Below, one piece after another: positions 8,048-15,136 of a stretch of 15,224 nucleotides of DNA. The translations under genes and the position numbers were made by a program. Under the pieces are notes generated by a model that saw nothing but the letters and a program-made list of their open reading frames with translations, was not told the DNA's origin and made no database searches. Source of the stretch: Lachnospiraceae bacterium UBA3401 (GTDB lineage Bacteria > Bacillota > Clostridia > Lachnospirales > Lachnospiraceae). Each line of letters starts with the position of its first letter. The stretch's first letter is position 1. The stretch covers positions 1 through 15,224 of the forward strand of contig DEPD01000190.1 of the NCBI GenBank assembly GCA_002358575.1. Direction: 5' to 3'.

Positions 8048-9787
8048 CTAATCCTCTACCTGCTGTATTCCCGTAATATCTGAATCAATCACAAGCGAAT
8101 AATTCGTATAATACACTACAAACCCTGGCTTTGAGCCATTTGGTTTCTTGACATTCTTTTTTTGTGTGTAGTCAATCTCTACCTTTTCCTGACCTCTTGC
8201 CTGTGAATAGTGTGCTGCAAGCCTTCCGGCTTCCTCAAATACCCTGTCTGGAAGTTCCTCTCCATCCGCCTTCACTACCACGTGCGAACCGGGTATCCCT
8301 TTTGTATGAAACCACCAGTCATTTCCAGTAGCAAACTTAAAAGTAAGCTCCTCATTCTGATAATTATTTTTGCCGACATAGATATGATATCCATCACTGC
8401 TGATATAATGAAATGGCCTGCTTGTCACTTTCTCCCGCTTTGTATTACCCTTTCTTCTGATGTAGCCGCTCTCGATTAGCTCCTCCTTAATCTGAACCAA
8501 ATCTTCTTCTCGAAGCGCAATATCAAGCGCTGTGCTAATGGAAGAAAGGTGTTCAATTTCTTCTTTTGTGTCCTCTGTCAACGTTGTCAATGCCTCACAA
8601 GTGCGCTTTAGCTTCTGGTACTTATCAAAATACTTTTTGGCGTTTTCTCCTGCGGACAATGTTGGATCAAGCGGTATGGTTATCATTTGGTCATCATAGT
8701 AATTTATAGCCTCCAACGACTTAGCGCCAGCCTCCGCCTCATAACCATATGTGTTTAAAAGCTCGCCGTACACTTTGTATTTTTCCCGCTTTTCTGTATC
8801 CTGAAGTTGCTTAATCTGCAAATCATATTTCTTGACATTGCGCTCAAGCGCAGTCTGAACAATCCTGCGCAAATCCGCGGAGCGCTGCCGGATACGCGTG
8901 ATGGTATTTTTTTCGGCATAATAATATTCCAAAAGTTCGGAAATATGTGCAAATTCTCTGCTCTGTTCCTGTGAATAAGAACTCAATTTCGTGGCTGCGT
9001 ACTCAACCGGTTGATGATTCTCATACACAACATTGTAATAAAATCTTCCCTCCTGCACATCATCTGCCAACCTGCGAAGTACAGCAGTCAGCTTTGAAAA
9101 CGCATCTTCTTCCAGTTCAGAAGAAGACCAGTCTGCGTCAATTCCTGCCCTGACGCATAATTCGTGCGCAACACAAGGCGATATTCCTGTGAAGCCTGTG
9201 TATATCGCTTTAAATACTGGCATACTGCGCAACCTCAAAACTGCTGCAATCTCCTCTGATGTACAGTCCAACAATTCTGCTTTTTCCTGTGTCTTTGGAA
9301 TAAAGTATGCGCGTCCTGGCAAAACCTCCCGAACAGAGCTAACCATTCCCGAGATATGCTTAATACTGTCAATAATCATATCCTTTTCATCACAGAATAT
9401 AATATTGCTGTGCTTTCCCATCAATTCTACAATCAGGTACTTCCTGCACAGATCCCCCAGTTCATTTAAATGTTCTAATTCAAATCGCACAATGCGCTCT
9501 AGCCCTGGCTGTGTCACAGATACAATCCGTGCATTTTGCAAATGCTTTCTCAAAAGCATACAAAAATTTGGCGCTGTCATCGGACTTGTCTTATTCTTCT
9601 CTGTCAGATAAAGCAGCGGCAGCGATGCGTCTGCAGACATCAGCATCCGAACCTGTCCGCAGCTTCCCTTTATCGTCAGAAGCAACTCATCCTTTTCGGG
9701 CTGGGCAATTTTATAGATCCGGTTTCCAACCAGTGTGTCTTTCAGTTCACTAACGATTCCTGCAATCGTCACTCCGTCAAATGCCAT
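8048..9787 (-). CDS. rqcH: RqcH / NFACT-family ribosome quality-control protein (FbpA-like)
   Basis: The protein has 579 residues, normal length for the family. RqcH binds stalled 50S subunits and, with tRNA-Ala, adds C-terminal alanine tails to stuck nascent chains. The older name is fibronectin-binding protein A. The NFACT-N domain starts MAFDGVTIAGIVSEL, with the conserved ELMGKHSNIIF at 121-131. A long coiled coil covers about 290-440. The NFACT-R (DUF814) domain covers about 456-570 and includes NDWWFHTKGIPGSHVVV at 489-505. The D97-R98 pair needed for tRNA binding in Bacillus subtilis RqcH appears here as E97-R98 (LERIV). The Arg is kept and the acid is conservatively changed. The start ATG 9787 follows the glgA stop by 4 bases with a modest AGGAC-like ribosome binding site, so it depends on the glgA transcript and perhaps on its translation. 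A terminator follows. Confidence 0.93.
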   Translation of the reverse strand: MAFDGVTIAGIVSELKDTLVGNRIYKIAQPEKDELLLTIKGSCGQVRMLMSADASLPLLYLTEKNKTSPMTAPNFCMLLRKHLQNARIVSVTQPGLERIVRFELEHLNELGDLCRKYLIVELMGKHSNIIFCDEKDMIIDSIKHISGMVSSVREVLPGRAYFIPKTQEKAELLDCTSEEIAAVLRLRSMPVFKAIYTGFTGISPCVAHELCVRAGIDADWSSSELEEDAFSKLTAVLRRLADDVQEGRFYYNVVYENHQPVEYAATKLSSYSQEQSREFAHISELLEYYYAEKNTITRIRQRSADLRRIVQTALERNVKKYDLQIKQLQDTEKREKYKVYGELLNTYGYEAEAGAKSLEAINYYDDQMITIPLDPTLSAGENAKKYFDKYQKLKRTCEALTTLTEDTKEEIEHLSSISTALDIALREEDLVQIKEELIESGYIRRKGNTKREKVTSRPFHYISSDGYHIYVGKNNYQNEELTFKFATGNDWWFHTKGIPGSHVVVKADGEELPDRVFEEAGRLAAHYSQARGQEKVEIDYTQKKNVKKPNGSKPGFVVYYTNYSLVIDSDITGIQQVED

Positions 9788-9791
9788 TGTC

Positions 9792-11240
9792 CTAACCTAT
9801 CATCCAGTCATACATTTCCTGATATTTCATTGCGGACATGCCCCAAGAATAATCCACTGCCATACCTCTGTCCACAATCTTGTTCCACTCACGCTTTCTA
9901 TCATAGTAAACCTGCTCTGCGTAGCGAATTGTATTAAGCATCTCATGCGCGTTATAATTCACAAAACTAAATCCAGTGCCTTTATTTTCATACTCATTAT
10001 ATGGCTCCACAGTATCCTTGAGTCCGCCTGTCTCACGCACAATAGGAACTGTACCATAACGCAATGACATCAACTGGCTAAGTCCACAAGGCTCAAACAG
10101 AGACGGCATCAAAAATGCATCACAAGCGGCATAAATTCGATGCGAAAGCTCCTCAGAATAATAGATATGCGCGGAAACCTTGCCGTGATATTTCCAGTCA
10201 AAATGGCGGAACATATTTTCATAGCGCTCTTCTCCTGTGCCGAGCACTACCAACTGGATATCATCCTTGCTGCAAAGCTCATCCATAATGTATGCGACAA
10301 GATCCATACCCTTCTGATCCGTAAGTCTTGATACAATACCAATCATCATCTTTTTATCATTCTCTTCAAGACCAATCTGTTTTTGCAGCTCCCGCTTATT
10401 CTTGATCTTCTCTTTCCTGAAATTGGAAGCATTATAATGATGTACGATAAACTGGTCTGTATCCGGATTGTACTCATTGTAATCAATACCATTTACAATT
10501 CCGCGCAAATCATGTGTTCTCGCAGTCAGCAGCCCATTGAGTTTCTCCCCATAGAAATCTGTCTTAATCTCCTCCGCATAAGTCGCACTCACTGTTGTGA
10601 TTGCATCTGCGTAGGTCAAACCACCCTTTAACAAATTTCCATCTTTAAAGTACCCAAGTTTGTCTGGTGCAAAGTACGAACCATCAAGCCCTGTGATATT
10701 CTGAATTGTCTTGATGTCATAAATTCCCTGAAACTTGAGATTGTGAATTGTCATAATGGACTTCATGCCTCTGTAAAATTCACCTTGCGCAAACCGTTCT
10801 TTTAAATAAACTGGAATAATCGCTGCCTGCCAGTCATGACAATGTACAATATCAGGCCGGAATCCAACAACCGGCAGGATAGACAATGCTGCCTTTGAGA
10901 AAAATACAAACTTTGTAATCTCGCCAACATAGTCATCACTGTACGGTTTAAATCCGCCGAACATTTTCTCATTGTCAATAAAATAATATGTGATACCGTC
11001 ATATTGCGCCTCAAGCACGCCAACATACTCGCTCTGTCCCATAAAATCCATATAAAAATGTGTCCTGTACTGCATCAGTGATTTCATGTTATCTGACATG
11101 CACATGTATTTTGGCAGTATCACTCTCGGGTCAAAATACCGCTTATCATAATACTTTGGAAGGGAACCTACCACATCTGCAAGCCCCCCCGTTTTAATAA
11201 ATGGTACACCTTCTGAAGCCACAAATAAAATGTTTTTCAT
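9792..11240 (-). CDS. glgA: Glycogen (starch) synthase, ADP-glucose dependent
   Basis: The 482-residue GT5-family enzyme transfers glucose from ADP-glucose to the growing alpha-1,4-glucan chain in glycogen storage. The N terminus carries the ADP-glucose-binding KTGGLADVVGSLPK motif at 16-29. HDWQ lies at 135-138, RLTDQKG at 305-311, and the C-terminal catalytic FEPCGLSQ at 382-389 followed by ETGGLKDTV. The length matches bacterial GlgA and no key motif is missing. The start ATG 11240 has an AAAGGGA-type ribosome binding site about 9 bases upstream and a good promoter in the intergenic space. It is followed directly by rqcH. No other glycogen gene (glgB, glgC, glgP) is in the window, so the cluster is split in this genome or lies elsewhere. 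Confidence 0.95.
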   Translation of the reverse strand: MKNILFVASEGVPFIKTGGLADVVGSLPKYYDKRYFDPRVILPKYMCMSDNMKSLMQYRTHFYMDFMGQSEYVGVLEAQYDGITYYFIDNEKMFGGFKPYSDDYVGEITKFVFFSKAALSILPVVGFRPDIVHCHDWQAAIIPVYLKERFAQGEFYRGMKSIMTIHNLKFQGIYDIKTIQNITGLDGSYFAPDKLGYFKDGNLLKGGLTYADAITTVSATYAEEIKTDFYGEKLNGLLTARTHDLRGIVNGIDYNEYNPDTDQFIVHHYNASNFRKEKIKNKRELQKQIGLEENDKKMMIGIVSRLTDQKGMDLVAYIMDELCSKDDIQLVVLGTGEERYENMFRHFDWKYHGKVSAHIYYSEELSHRIYAACDAFLMPSLFEPCGLSQLMSLRYGTVPIVRETGGLKDTVEPYNEYENKGTGFSFVNYNAHEMLNTIRYAEQVYYDRKREWNKIVDRGMAVDYSWGMSAMKYQEMYDWMIG

Positions 11241-11296
11241 ACTATCAAATCCCTTTCTACACGAATCCCAGTGTTCGCGAATTATTTAATATAATT

Positions 11297-11326
11297 ATTA
11301 TACACCAACCACAGCAGGAATGTAAA
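11297..11326 (-). promoter_or_regulatory. Sigma-A-type promoter for glgA-rqcH
   Basis: On the minus strand, -35 TTTACA (11321-11326) and -10 TATAAT (11297-11302) are separated by 18 bases. The -10 is perfect and the -35 matches 5 of 6. The predicted start is about 11290, giving a leader of roughly 50 bases before ATG 11240. No clear terminator separates it from the Spo0A-like gene just upstream. Confidence 0.7.
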
Positions 11327-11353
11327 GGAATTTGTCCCATTATCGCTCTGTAT

Positions 11354-11899
11354 CTAGGCCCTGTAATGAAGTCTGATCTTATCTGCAATCAGGGCGATAA
11401 ACTCTGAGTTAGTCGGCTTGCCCTTGCCGATATTGATCGTATATCCAAATAAAGAGTCGAGCGTCTCCATTTTTCCTCTGCTCCATGCCACCTCAATTGC
11501 GTGTCTGATAGCACGCTCGACACGGCTTGGTGTTGTCTGGTATTTCTTTGCGATTGATGGATAAAGAATCTTGGTGATTGAGTTTAACATCTCAATATCC
11601 TCCACCGACATCATAATCGCCTCACGAAGATACTGGTACCCCTTAATATGCGCAGGTACACCGATTTCGTGTATCATATCTGTAACGTCTTTCTCAAGAT
11701 CATGCACATTCTCCTTTAAGCTTAATTCAGATCTGCTGTCTGTCTTCTTCTGCACCAAACTATTGTCACTGTCTGTAAGCTTTGAACCTGCCGGAACCGT
11801 GATCATTATTTGGAATTCCTTATCCTTTGTTAGTAAATCGCTGAGAATTCTGATTATCTTCTCGTTATCCTGCTGTGTCATTACGTTCAACTGTTCCAT
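11354..11899 (-). CDS. Receiver-less Spo0A-like DNA-binding regulator
   Basis: The protein has 181 residues. Residues about 76-181 are a full Spo0A C-terminal effector domain: IHEIGVPAHIKGYQYLREAI at 76-95, the recognition-helix region TPSRVERAIRHAIEVAWSRG at 123-142, then LFGYTI and KPTNSEFIALIADKIRL at 161-177. Normal Spo0A is about 260-270 residues and starts with a phospho-receiver domain. Here the first 75 residues instead read MEQLNVMTQQDNEKIIRILS and a Ser/Lys-rich linker, with none of the receiver's DD or phospho-Asp motifs. The gene should therefore bind Spo0A-type sites without phosphorelay control, or be controlled by its unknown N terminus. The start is ATG 11899, with GGAGGAG at 11906-11912 six bases upstream; an in-frame TTG at 11959 would add 20 residues but still no receiver. 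The 11960-12212 gap holds no receiver fragment that I can see. It has its own promoter. It is not the master spo0A gene. Confidence 0.88.
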   Translation of the reverse strand: MEQLNVMTQQDNEKIIRILSDLLTKDKEFQIMITVPAGSKLTDSDNSLVQKKTDSRSELSLKENVHDLEKDVTDMIHEIGVPAHIKGYQYLREAIMMSVEDIEMLNSITKILYPSIAKKYQTTPSRVERAIRHAIEVAWSRGKMETLDSLFGYTINIGKGKPTNSEFIALIADKIRLHYRA

Positions 11900-11905
11900 T
11901 AACTT

Positions 11906-11912
11906 CTCCTCC
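11906..11912 (-). promoter_or_regulatory. Ribosome binding site deciding the Spo0A-like start
   Basis: GGAGGAG lies 6 bases before ATG 11899. It favours this start over in-frame ATGs at 11923 and 11914 and over TTG at 11959. Confidence 0.8.
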
Positions 11913-12046
11913 ATTCCAATCATTTGACTACCAAATGCCACCCAAATCACGTCTCCCAATCATAAATAATCATGGTTTAAAGAATTTATAAATGTTACTC
12001 CCAATTTACGTATACTTACAAATTCTAGCAGGATTTGGCAATGTCC

Positions 12047-12076
12047 ATTATATAAGAATGTCAATTTATCTTGCAA
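12047..12076 (-). promoter_or_regulatory. Sigma-A-type promoter for the Spo0A-like gene
   Basis: On the minus strand, -35 TTGCAA (12071-12076) and -10 TATAAT (12047-12052) are 18 bases apart. The -10 is perfect and the -35 matches 4 of 6. The predicted start near 12040 leaves a leader of about 140 bases before ATG 11899. I see no strong structure in that leader. A TTGACA also occurs near 12057-12062 but has no -10 at a workable distance. Confidence 0.6.
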
Positions 12077-12212
12077 CAGTTACTTTTCGCACTTTTTGCG
12101 CTTAATTTACAGCATCTGTCAAAATTTTACATATTCCGTTGAAATCCCGTAAAAATGGCTGTTTTTTCTTGTTGAAAGAGCTGATATTTTTATGATGATT
12201 TCCTCGATTTTT

Positions 12213-12833
12213 TTAATTTTGCGCGATTTTTTTGCGATTACTTTTTTTGACGTGACGGTTCATTTTCCGAATATACTTTTTTCTTGACACCTCTTTTGGA
12301 TGAATATACACATCTGTTCCCCGTATCCGCTCTCGGACAAACAATGCCTGTTCCTGCAAAAAGCCTAAACGAAAATCGATCATTTGTTTCCCTATCCGTT
12401 TCCAAAAATTGCTTTTCCCAGAATCCACTTCCAGTTTATTCCCCCCGATCCCCAACCCTCTACCCCAAGTAATATTTGCACGAAAACAAAAGTTTTTTAA
12501 AACTTCCATCGCGATACTGGTCTGCTCCCCCTCATACAGTTCTGTATAGAGAATTGCATAGAAAGTCGCACCAATACTCTCTCCGCCAATCACCGCCTGC
12601 TCAACCCGCTCCAAAAATCTTAGAACTTCCGAAGACACGCTGTCTAAATAGACATCTGCTGCCAACACAATCGCCTGTGCCTCCTCCAGATACCTGCATA
12701 TTTGATTCCAGTCCATACTCTCTGTGATCTTAGCTGTGATCAGCTCTTCCTGCCGGAAATATCCTCGCATACTGTCCACACCAAAATCCTGGTCTGCCGC
12801 CGATACAAACCCGCCATCCAGAAACAGAACCAC
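12213..12833 (-). CDS. Flavodoxin-fold-like protein with a highly basic C-terminal tail
   Basis: The protein has 206 residues. The N terminus VVLFLDGGF looks like a first beta strand. AQAIVLAADVYLDSVSSEVLRFLERVEQ at 52-79 matches the pattern of NADPH-dependent FMN reductase/flavodoxin-like proteins, where ADAIVFGTPVYW-type sequence is followed by a helix ending in FLDR. FYAILYTELYEGEQTSIAMEVLKNFC fits the following strand and helix. The usual phosphate-binding SxTGNT-type loop for FMN is not seen, so flavin binding is doubtful. The last 30 or so residues (from about 178) are Lys/Arg rich (RKKYIRKMNRHVKKSNRKK), suggesting contact with nucleic acid or membrane. The start GTG 12833 has AAGGAGGT at 12841-12848 seven bases upstream; the longer frame from GTG 12857 would start before this site. 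It lies 35 bases after the other flavodoxin-like gene, so the two form one operon. The specific role is unknown. Confidence 0.72.
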   Translation of the reverse strand: MVLFLDGGFVSAADQDFGVDSMRGYFRQEELITAKITESMDWNQICRYLEEAQAIVLAADVYLDSVSSEVLRFLERVEQAVIGGESIGATFYAILYTELYEGEQTSIAMEVLKNFCFRANITWGRGLGIGGNKLEVDSGKSNFWKRIGKQMIDFRLGFLQEQALFVRERIRGTDVYIHPKEVSRKKYIRKMNRHVKKSNRKKIAQN

Positions 12834-12840
12834 TCCGCAC

Positions 12841-12848
12841 ACCTCCTT
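12841..12848 (-). promoter_or_regulatory. Ribosome binding site deciding the GTG start of the basic-tailed gene
   Basis: AAGGAGGT lies 7 bases before GTG 12833 and inside the alternative longer frame starting at 12857. The shorter start also places a beta-strand-like sequence at the N terminus. Confidence 0.75.
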
Positions 12849-12868
12849 TAACCACACAAAGAGACTAT

Positions 12869-13318
12869 TTAGATTTCTTTATAGTTTCTTAGCTCATCTA
12901 TGGTGTTACAAAAGACAATCTTGACGCCTCTTGCCTGAAGAGAAATCCCATCAGATACAGACTGTATCCTTGCTGACTGCTCTTCTTGCGCCGTGATCTG
13001 ATCCCCGTAAAAGCAACAAATCATGTCAAATTCATTTTTATTCCCACTGTGCACTTGATAGTGTGTCTGCCCATGCCGCACCTCAAGAAGCGGTTCAAAA
13101 TGCCGCTTGCATTTACTGAGCACACCTTGAATAAAAGGGCTAAATCCACCATACACACAGCGGCTAATAAGCACAAGCTGACGGCAACTCCCAATCAATT
13201 TTCCAATATCTTTTTCGACCGTCTCCAAGTTTTCCCCAATGACAATATCCTTCTCCTCAAGCCGCATTCCGAGTGCCTGCCATGACTTTTCCCGCAGGTC
13301 ATGCACAATCACTTTCAT
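12869..13318 (-). CDS. Small flavodoxin-fold-like protein, divergent
   Basis: The protein has 149 residues. MKVIVHDL is a plausible first strand. SCRQLVLISRCVYGGFSPFIQGVLSKC at 44-70 follows the flavodoxin/NAD(P)H oxidoreductase pattern of a strand, then VYGG, then a helix. FDMICCFYGD and VKIVFCNTIDEL supply later strands. It lacks an N-terminal SxxGNT phosphate-binding loop, so it may not bind FMN in the standard way. It is similar in plan to the gene that follows it, suggesting an old duplication or a two-subunit complex. The start ATG 13318 has GAGGG about 10 bases upstream. It is divergent from the tRNA-Val gene. I found no clear promoter for it in 13319-13474. Family assignment is by pattern only. 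Confidence 0.68.
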   Translation of the reverse strand: MKVIVHDLREKSWQALGMRLEEKDIVIGENLETVEKDIGKLIGSCRQLVLISRCVYGGFSPFIQGVLSKCKRHFEPLLEVRHGQTHYQVHSGNKNEFDMICCFYGDQITAQEEQSARIQSVSDGISLQARGVKIVFCNTIDELRNYKEI

Positions 13319-13414
13319 TTCGTATTTCCCTCACTTAAATTTTCATCATAATTTTATCATATATCTTTCGATTTAAAAAGACCTATTCCAAATATAAATT
13401 TTTAAAGAAAAGTA

Positions 13415-13443
13415 TTGACATTTCTATCAAAAACGAGTATATT
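13415..13443 (+). promoter_or_regulatory. Strong sigma-A promoter for tRNA-Val
   Basis: A perfect -35 TTGACA at 13415-13420 and -10 TATATT (5 of 6) at 13438-13443 are separated by exactly 17 bases. The predicted start is near 13450, about 25 bases before the mature tRNA. Confidence 0.85.
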
Positions 13444-13474
13444 GAATAAGTCAGTTAAAACAATTGTCTAAATT

Positions 13475-13547
13475 GGGGTCTTAGCTCAGCTGGGAGAGCA
13501 TCTGCCTTACAAGCAGAGGGTCACAGGTTCGAGCCCTGTAGGCCCCA
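13475..13547 (+). tRNA. tRNA-Val (anticodon UAC)
   Basis: Acceptor arms GGGGTCT (13475-13481) and AGGCCCC (13540-13546) pair over 7 bp, including one G-T pair. The D arm contains the TAGCTCAGCTGGGAGAGCA pattern. The anticodon arm TCTGC-CTTACAA-GCAGA gives TAC, which reads GUA valine codons. The T arm is ACAGG-TTCGAGC-CCTGT. The discriminator is A at 13547 and CCA is not encoded; T residues follow at once. It stands alone on the plus strand, convergent with trpB2 and divergent from the flavodoxin-like pair. Confidence 0.96.
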
Positions 13548-13604
13548 TTTTTTATGCACACAGATACCGCTTTAGTGACTTATTTCCTCTGTATAGGTCT
13601 GTGC

Positions 13605-13643
13605 AATCGAGTAGGGAAGGTAATCTTCCCTACTCGATTTTTA
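13605..13643. terminator. Perfect 15-bp hairpin terminator between trpB2 and tRNA-Val
   Basis: Arms AATCGAGTAGGGAAG (13605-13619) and CTTCCCTACTCGATT (13625-13639) pair perfectly around a five-base loop. On the plus strand a T-run follows, so it can end tRNA transcription. It also begins 5 bases beyond the trpB2 stop and probably acts on trpB2 too, although the minus-strand side has a poor T-tract. Confidence 0.88.
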
Positions 13644-15017
13644 CTACGCTTCAACTTTTGGCAAAGCTGCAATATTTTTTGCAAGCTCCTCATCTGTCGG
13701 AATATAATCTGACATTTCACCGTCATTAAATTTCTGGTATGCAACCATATCAAAATACCCAGTTCCAGTAAGACCAAACACAATATTTTTCTCTTCCCCT
13801 GTCTTTTTGCACTTCAGAGCCTCGTCAATTGCCACTTTGATTGCATGACTGCTCTCAGGTGCCGGCAGAATCCCCTCCACTTTTGCAAAAGTTTGCGCAG
13901 CTTTAAACACTTCTGTCTGCTCCACGCTTCGCGCAGAAATAATGCCGTCGTCATACAGTTGCGACACGATTGAACTCATGCCATGATAGCGCAGTCCCCC
14001 TGCATGATTTGCAGATGGAATAAATCCGCTTCCCAACGTGTACATCTTTGCCAACGGACAAATTTTTCCTGTGTCACAGTAATCATACGCATAGACGCCT
14101 CTGGTAAGACTGGGACACGAAGCCGGTTCCACCGCAATAATGTCATACTTTGCTTCCCCGCGCAGCATCTCTCCTGCAAACGGAGAAATCAATCCGCCCA
14201 AGTTGGAACCGCCGCCTGCACACCCTATAATCATATCCGCTTTAATGCCATACTTATCCAGCGCAGACTTTGTCTCAAGGCCAATAATTGTCTGATGCAG
14301 TAATACCTGAGATAACACTGATCCCAGCACATAACGATAGCCTTCCTGTGTTGTGGCCGCCTCAACCGCCTCTGAAATCGCACAGCCAAGACTTCCTGTC
14401 GTTCCTGGAAACTCCTTGTTAATTTTTCTGCCGACCTCTGTGAGCATTGATGGCGACGGTGTTACTTTTGCCCCATAAGTCCTCATAACTTCCCGCCGGA
14501 AAGGCTTTTGTTCGTAGGACACTTTCACCATGTACACCTGGCAGTCTAACTCAAAGTAAGAACACGCCATAGACAGCGCTGTTCCCCACTGACCAGCCCC
14601 AGTCTCTGTAGTCACGCCTTTTAACCCTTGCTGTTTTGCATAGTAAGCCTGTGCGATTGCTGAGTTAAGCTTGTGACTTCCCGAGGTATTATTCCCCTCA
14701 AATTTATAGTAAATGTGTGCTGGCGTATCTAGTTTCTTCTCAAGACAGTATGCGCGCGTGAGCGGCGACGGACGATACATTCTATAAAAATCTTGAATCT
14801 CCTGCGGTATATCAAAATATGGTGTGGTATCATCTAACTCCTGTTTTGCTAACTCCTCACAAAAAATAGGTGCTAGCTCCTCCACAGAAATAGGCTTCAT
14901 TGTTGCAGGATTCAGTATTGGTGCTGGTTTATTTTTCATATCCGCCCTGACATTATACCACTGCTTTGGCATCTCATTCTCTTCCAAATAAATTTTGTAT
15001 GGAATCTCACTACTCAT
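13644..15017 (-). CDS. trpB: Tryptophan synthase beta chain, TrpB2 type
   Basis: The 457-residue PLP enzyme condenses indole with serine to give tryptophan. The length and N-terminal extension, and the signatures below, fit the TrpB2 subgroup rather than the roughly 400-residue TrpB1. The PLP lysine is K116 in GSHKLNSA. ETGAGQWG at 138-145 carries Trp where TrpB1 usually has His. The PLP phosphate loop is CAGGGSN at 266-272, and EGILPAPESSHA lies at 381-392. All catalytic residues are visible. TrpB2 proteins often work without a stable TrpA complex and may salvage free indole; the absence of trpA or other trp genes alongside fits this. The start ATG 15017 has an AGGAAAGTGAG ribosome binding site and its own promoter at 15062-15090. 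Confidence 0.95.
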   Translation of the reverse strand: MSSEIPYKIYLEENEMPKQWYNVRADMKNKPAPILNPATMKPISVEELAPIFCEELAKQELDDTTPYFDIPQEIQDFYRMYRPSPLTRAYCLEKKLDTPAHIYYKFEGNNTSGSHKLNSAIAQAYYAKQQGLKGVTTETGAGQWGTALSMACSYFELDCQVYMVKVSYEQKPFRREVMRTYGAKVTPSPSMLTEVGRKINKEFPGTTGSLGCAISEAVEAATTQEGYRYVLGSVLSQVLLHQTIIGLETKSALDKYGIKADMIIGCAGGGSNLGGLISPFAGEMLRGEAKYDIIAVEPASCPSLTRGVYAYDYCDTGKICPLAKMYTLGSGFIPSANHAGGLRYHGMSSIVSQLYDDGIISARSVEQTEVFKAAQTFAKVEGILPAPESSHAIKVAIDEALKCKKTGEEKNIVFGLTGTGYFDMVAYQKFNDGEMSDYIPTDEELAKNIAALPKVEA

Positions 15018-15061
15018 ATTTTCATCTCACTTTCCTTGATTTAATTTAATGTGTCCTTTTG

Positions 15062-15090
15062 ATTATACGCTTTATCCCTCGGAACTTCAA
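15062..15090 (-). promoter_or_regulatory. Sigma-A-type promoter for trpB2
   Basis: On the minus strand, -35 TTGAAG (15085-15090) and -10 TATAAT (15062-15067) are exactly 17 bases apart. The predicted start is near 15055, leaving a leader of about 38 bases. That is too short for a T-box or a trp attenuator, so the hairpins farther upstream are unlikely to be part of this transcript. Confidence 0.8.
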
Positions 15091-15136
15091 CCATTAAAAT
15101 TGAGAATTTAGAGTGCCTTGTTACAGTTCAGCTTCA

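Noticed and set aside
9189..9611. 140-codon plus-strand open frame inside rqcH
   Set aside because: It is antisense to a well-supported NFACT gene and shows no domain or start signal.
12117..12123. TGTCAAA resembling a Spo0A binding box upstream of the Spo0A-like promoter
   Set aside because: It matches only the degenerate form of the box, is single, and such 7-mers are expected by chance in AT-rich intergenic DNA.
12148..12170. AAAAATGGCTGTTTTT as a terminator after the flavodoxin-like pair
   Set aside because: Only A-T pairs form the stem, with no GC core. It is not a convincing hairpin.
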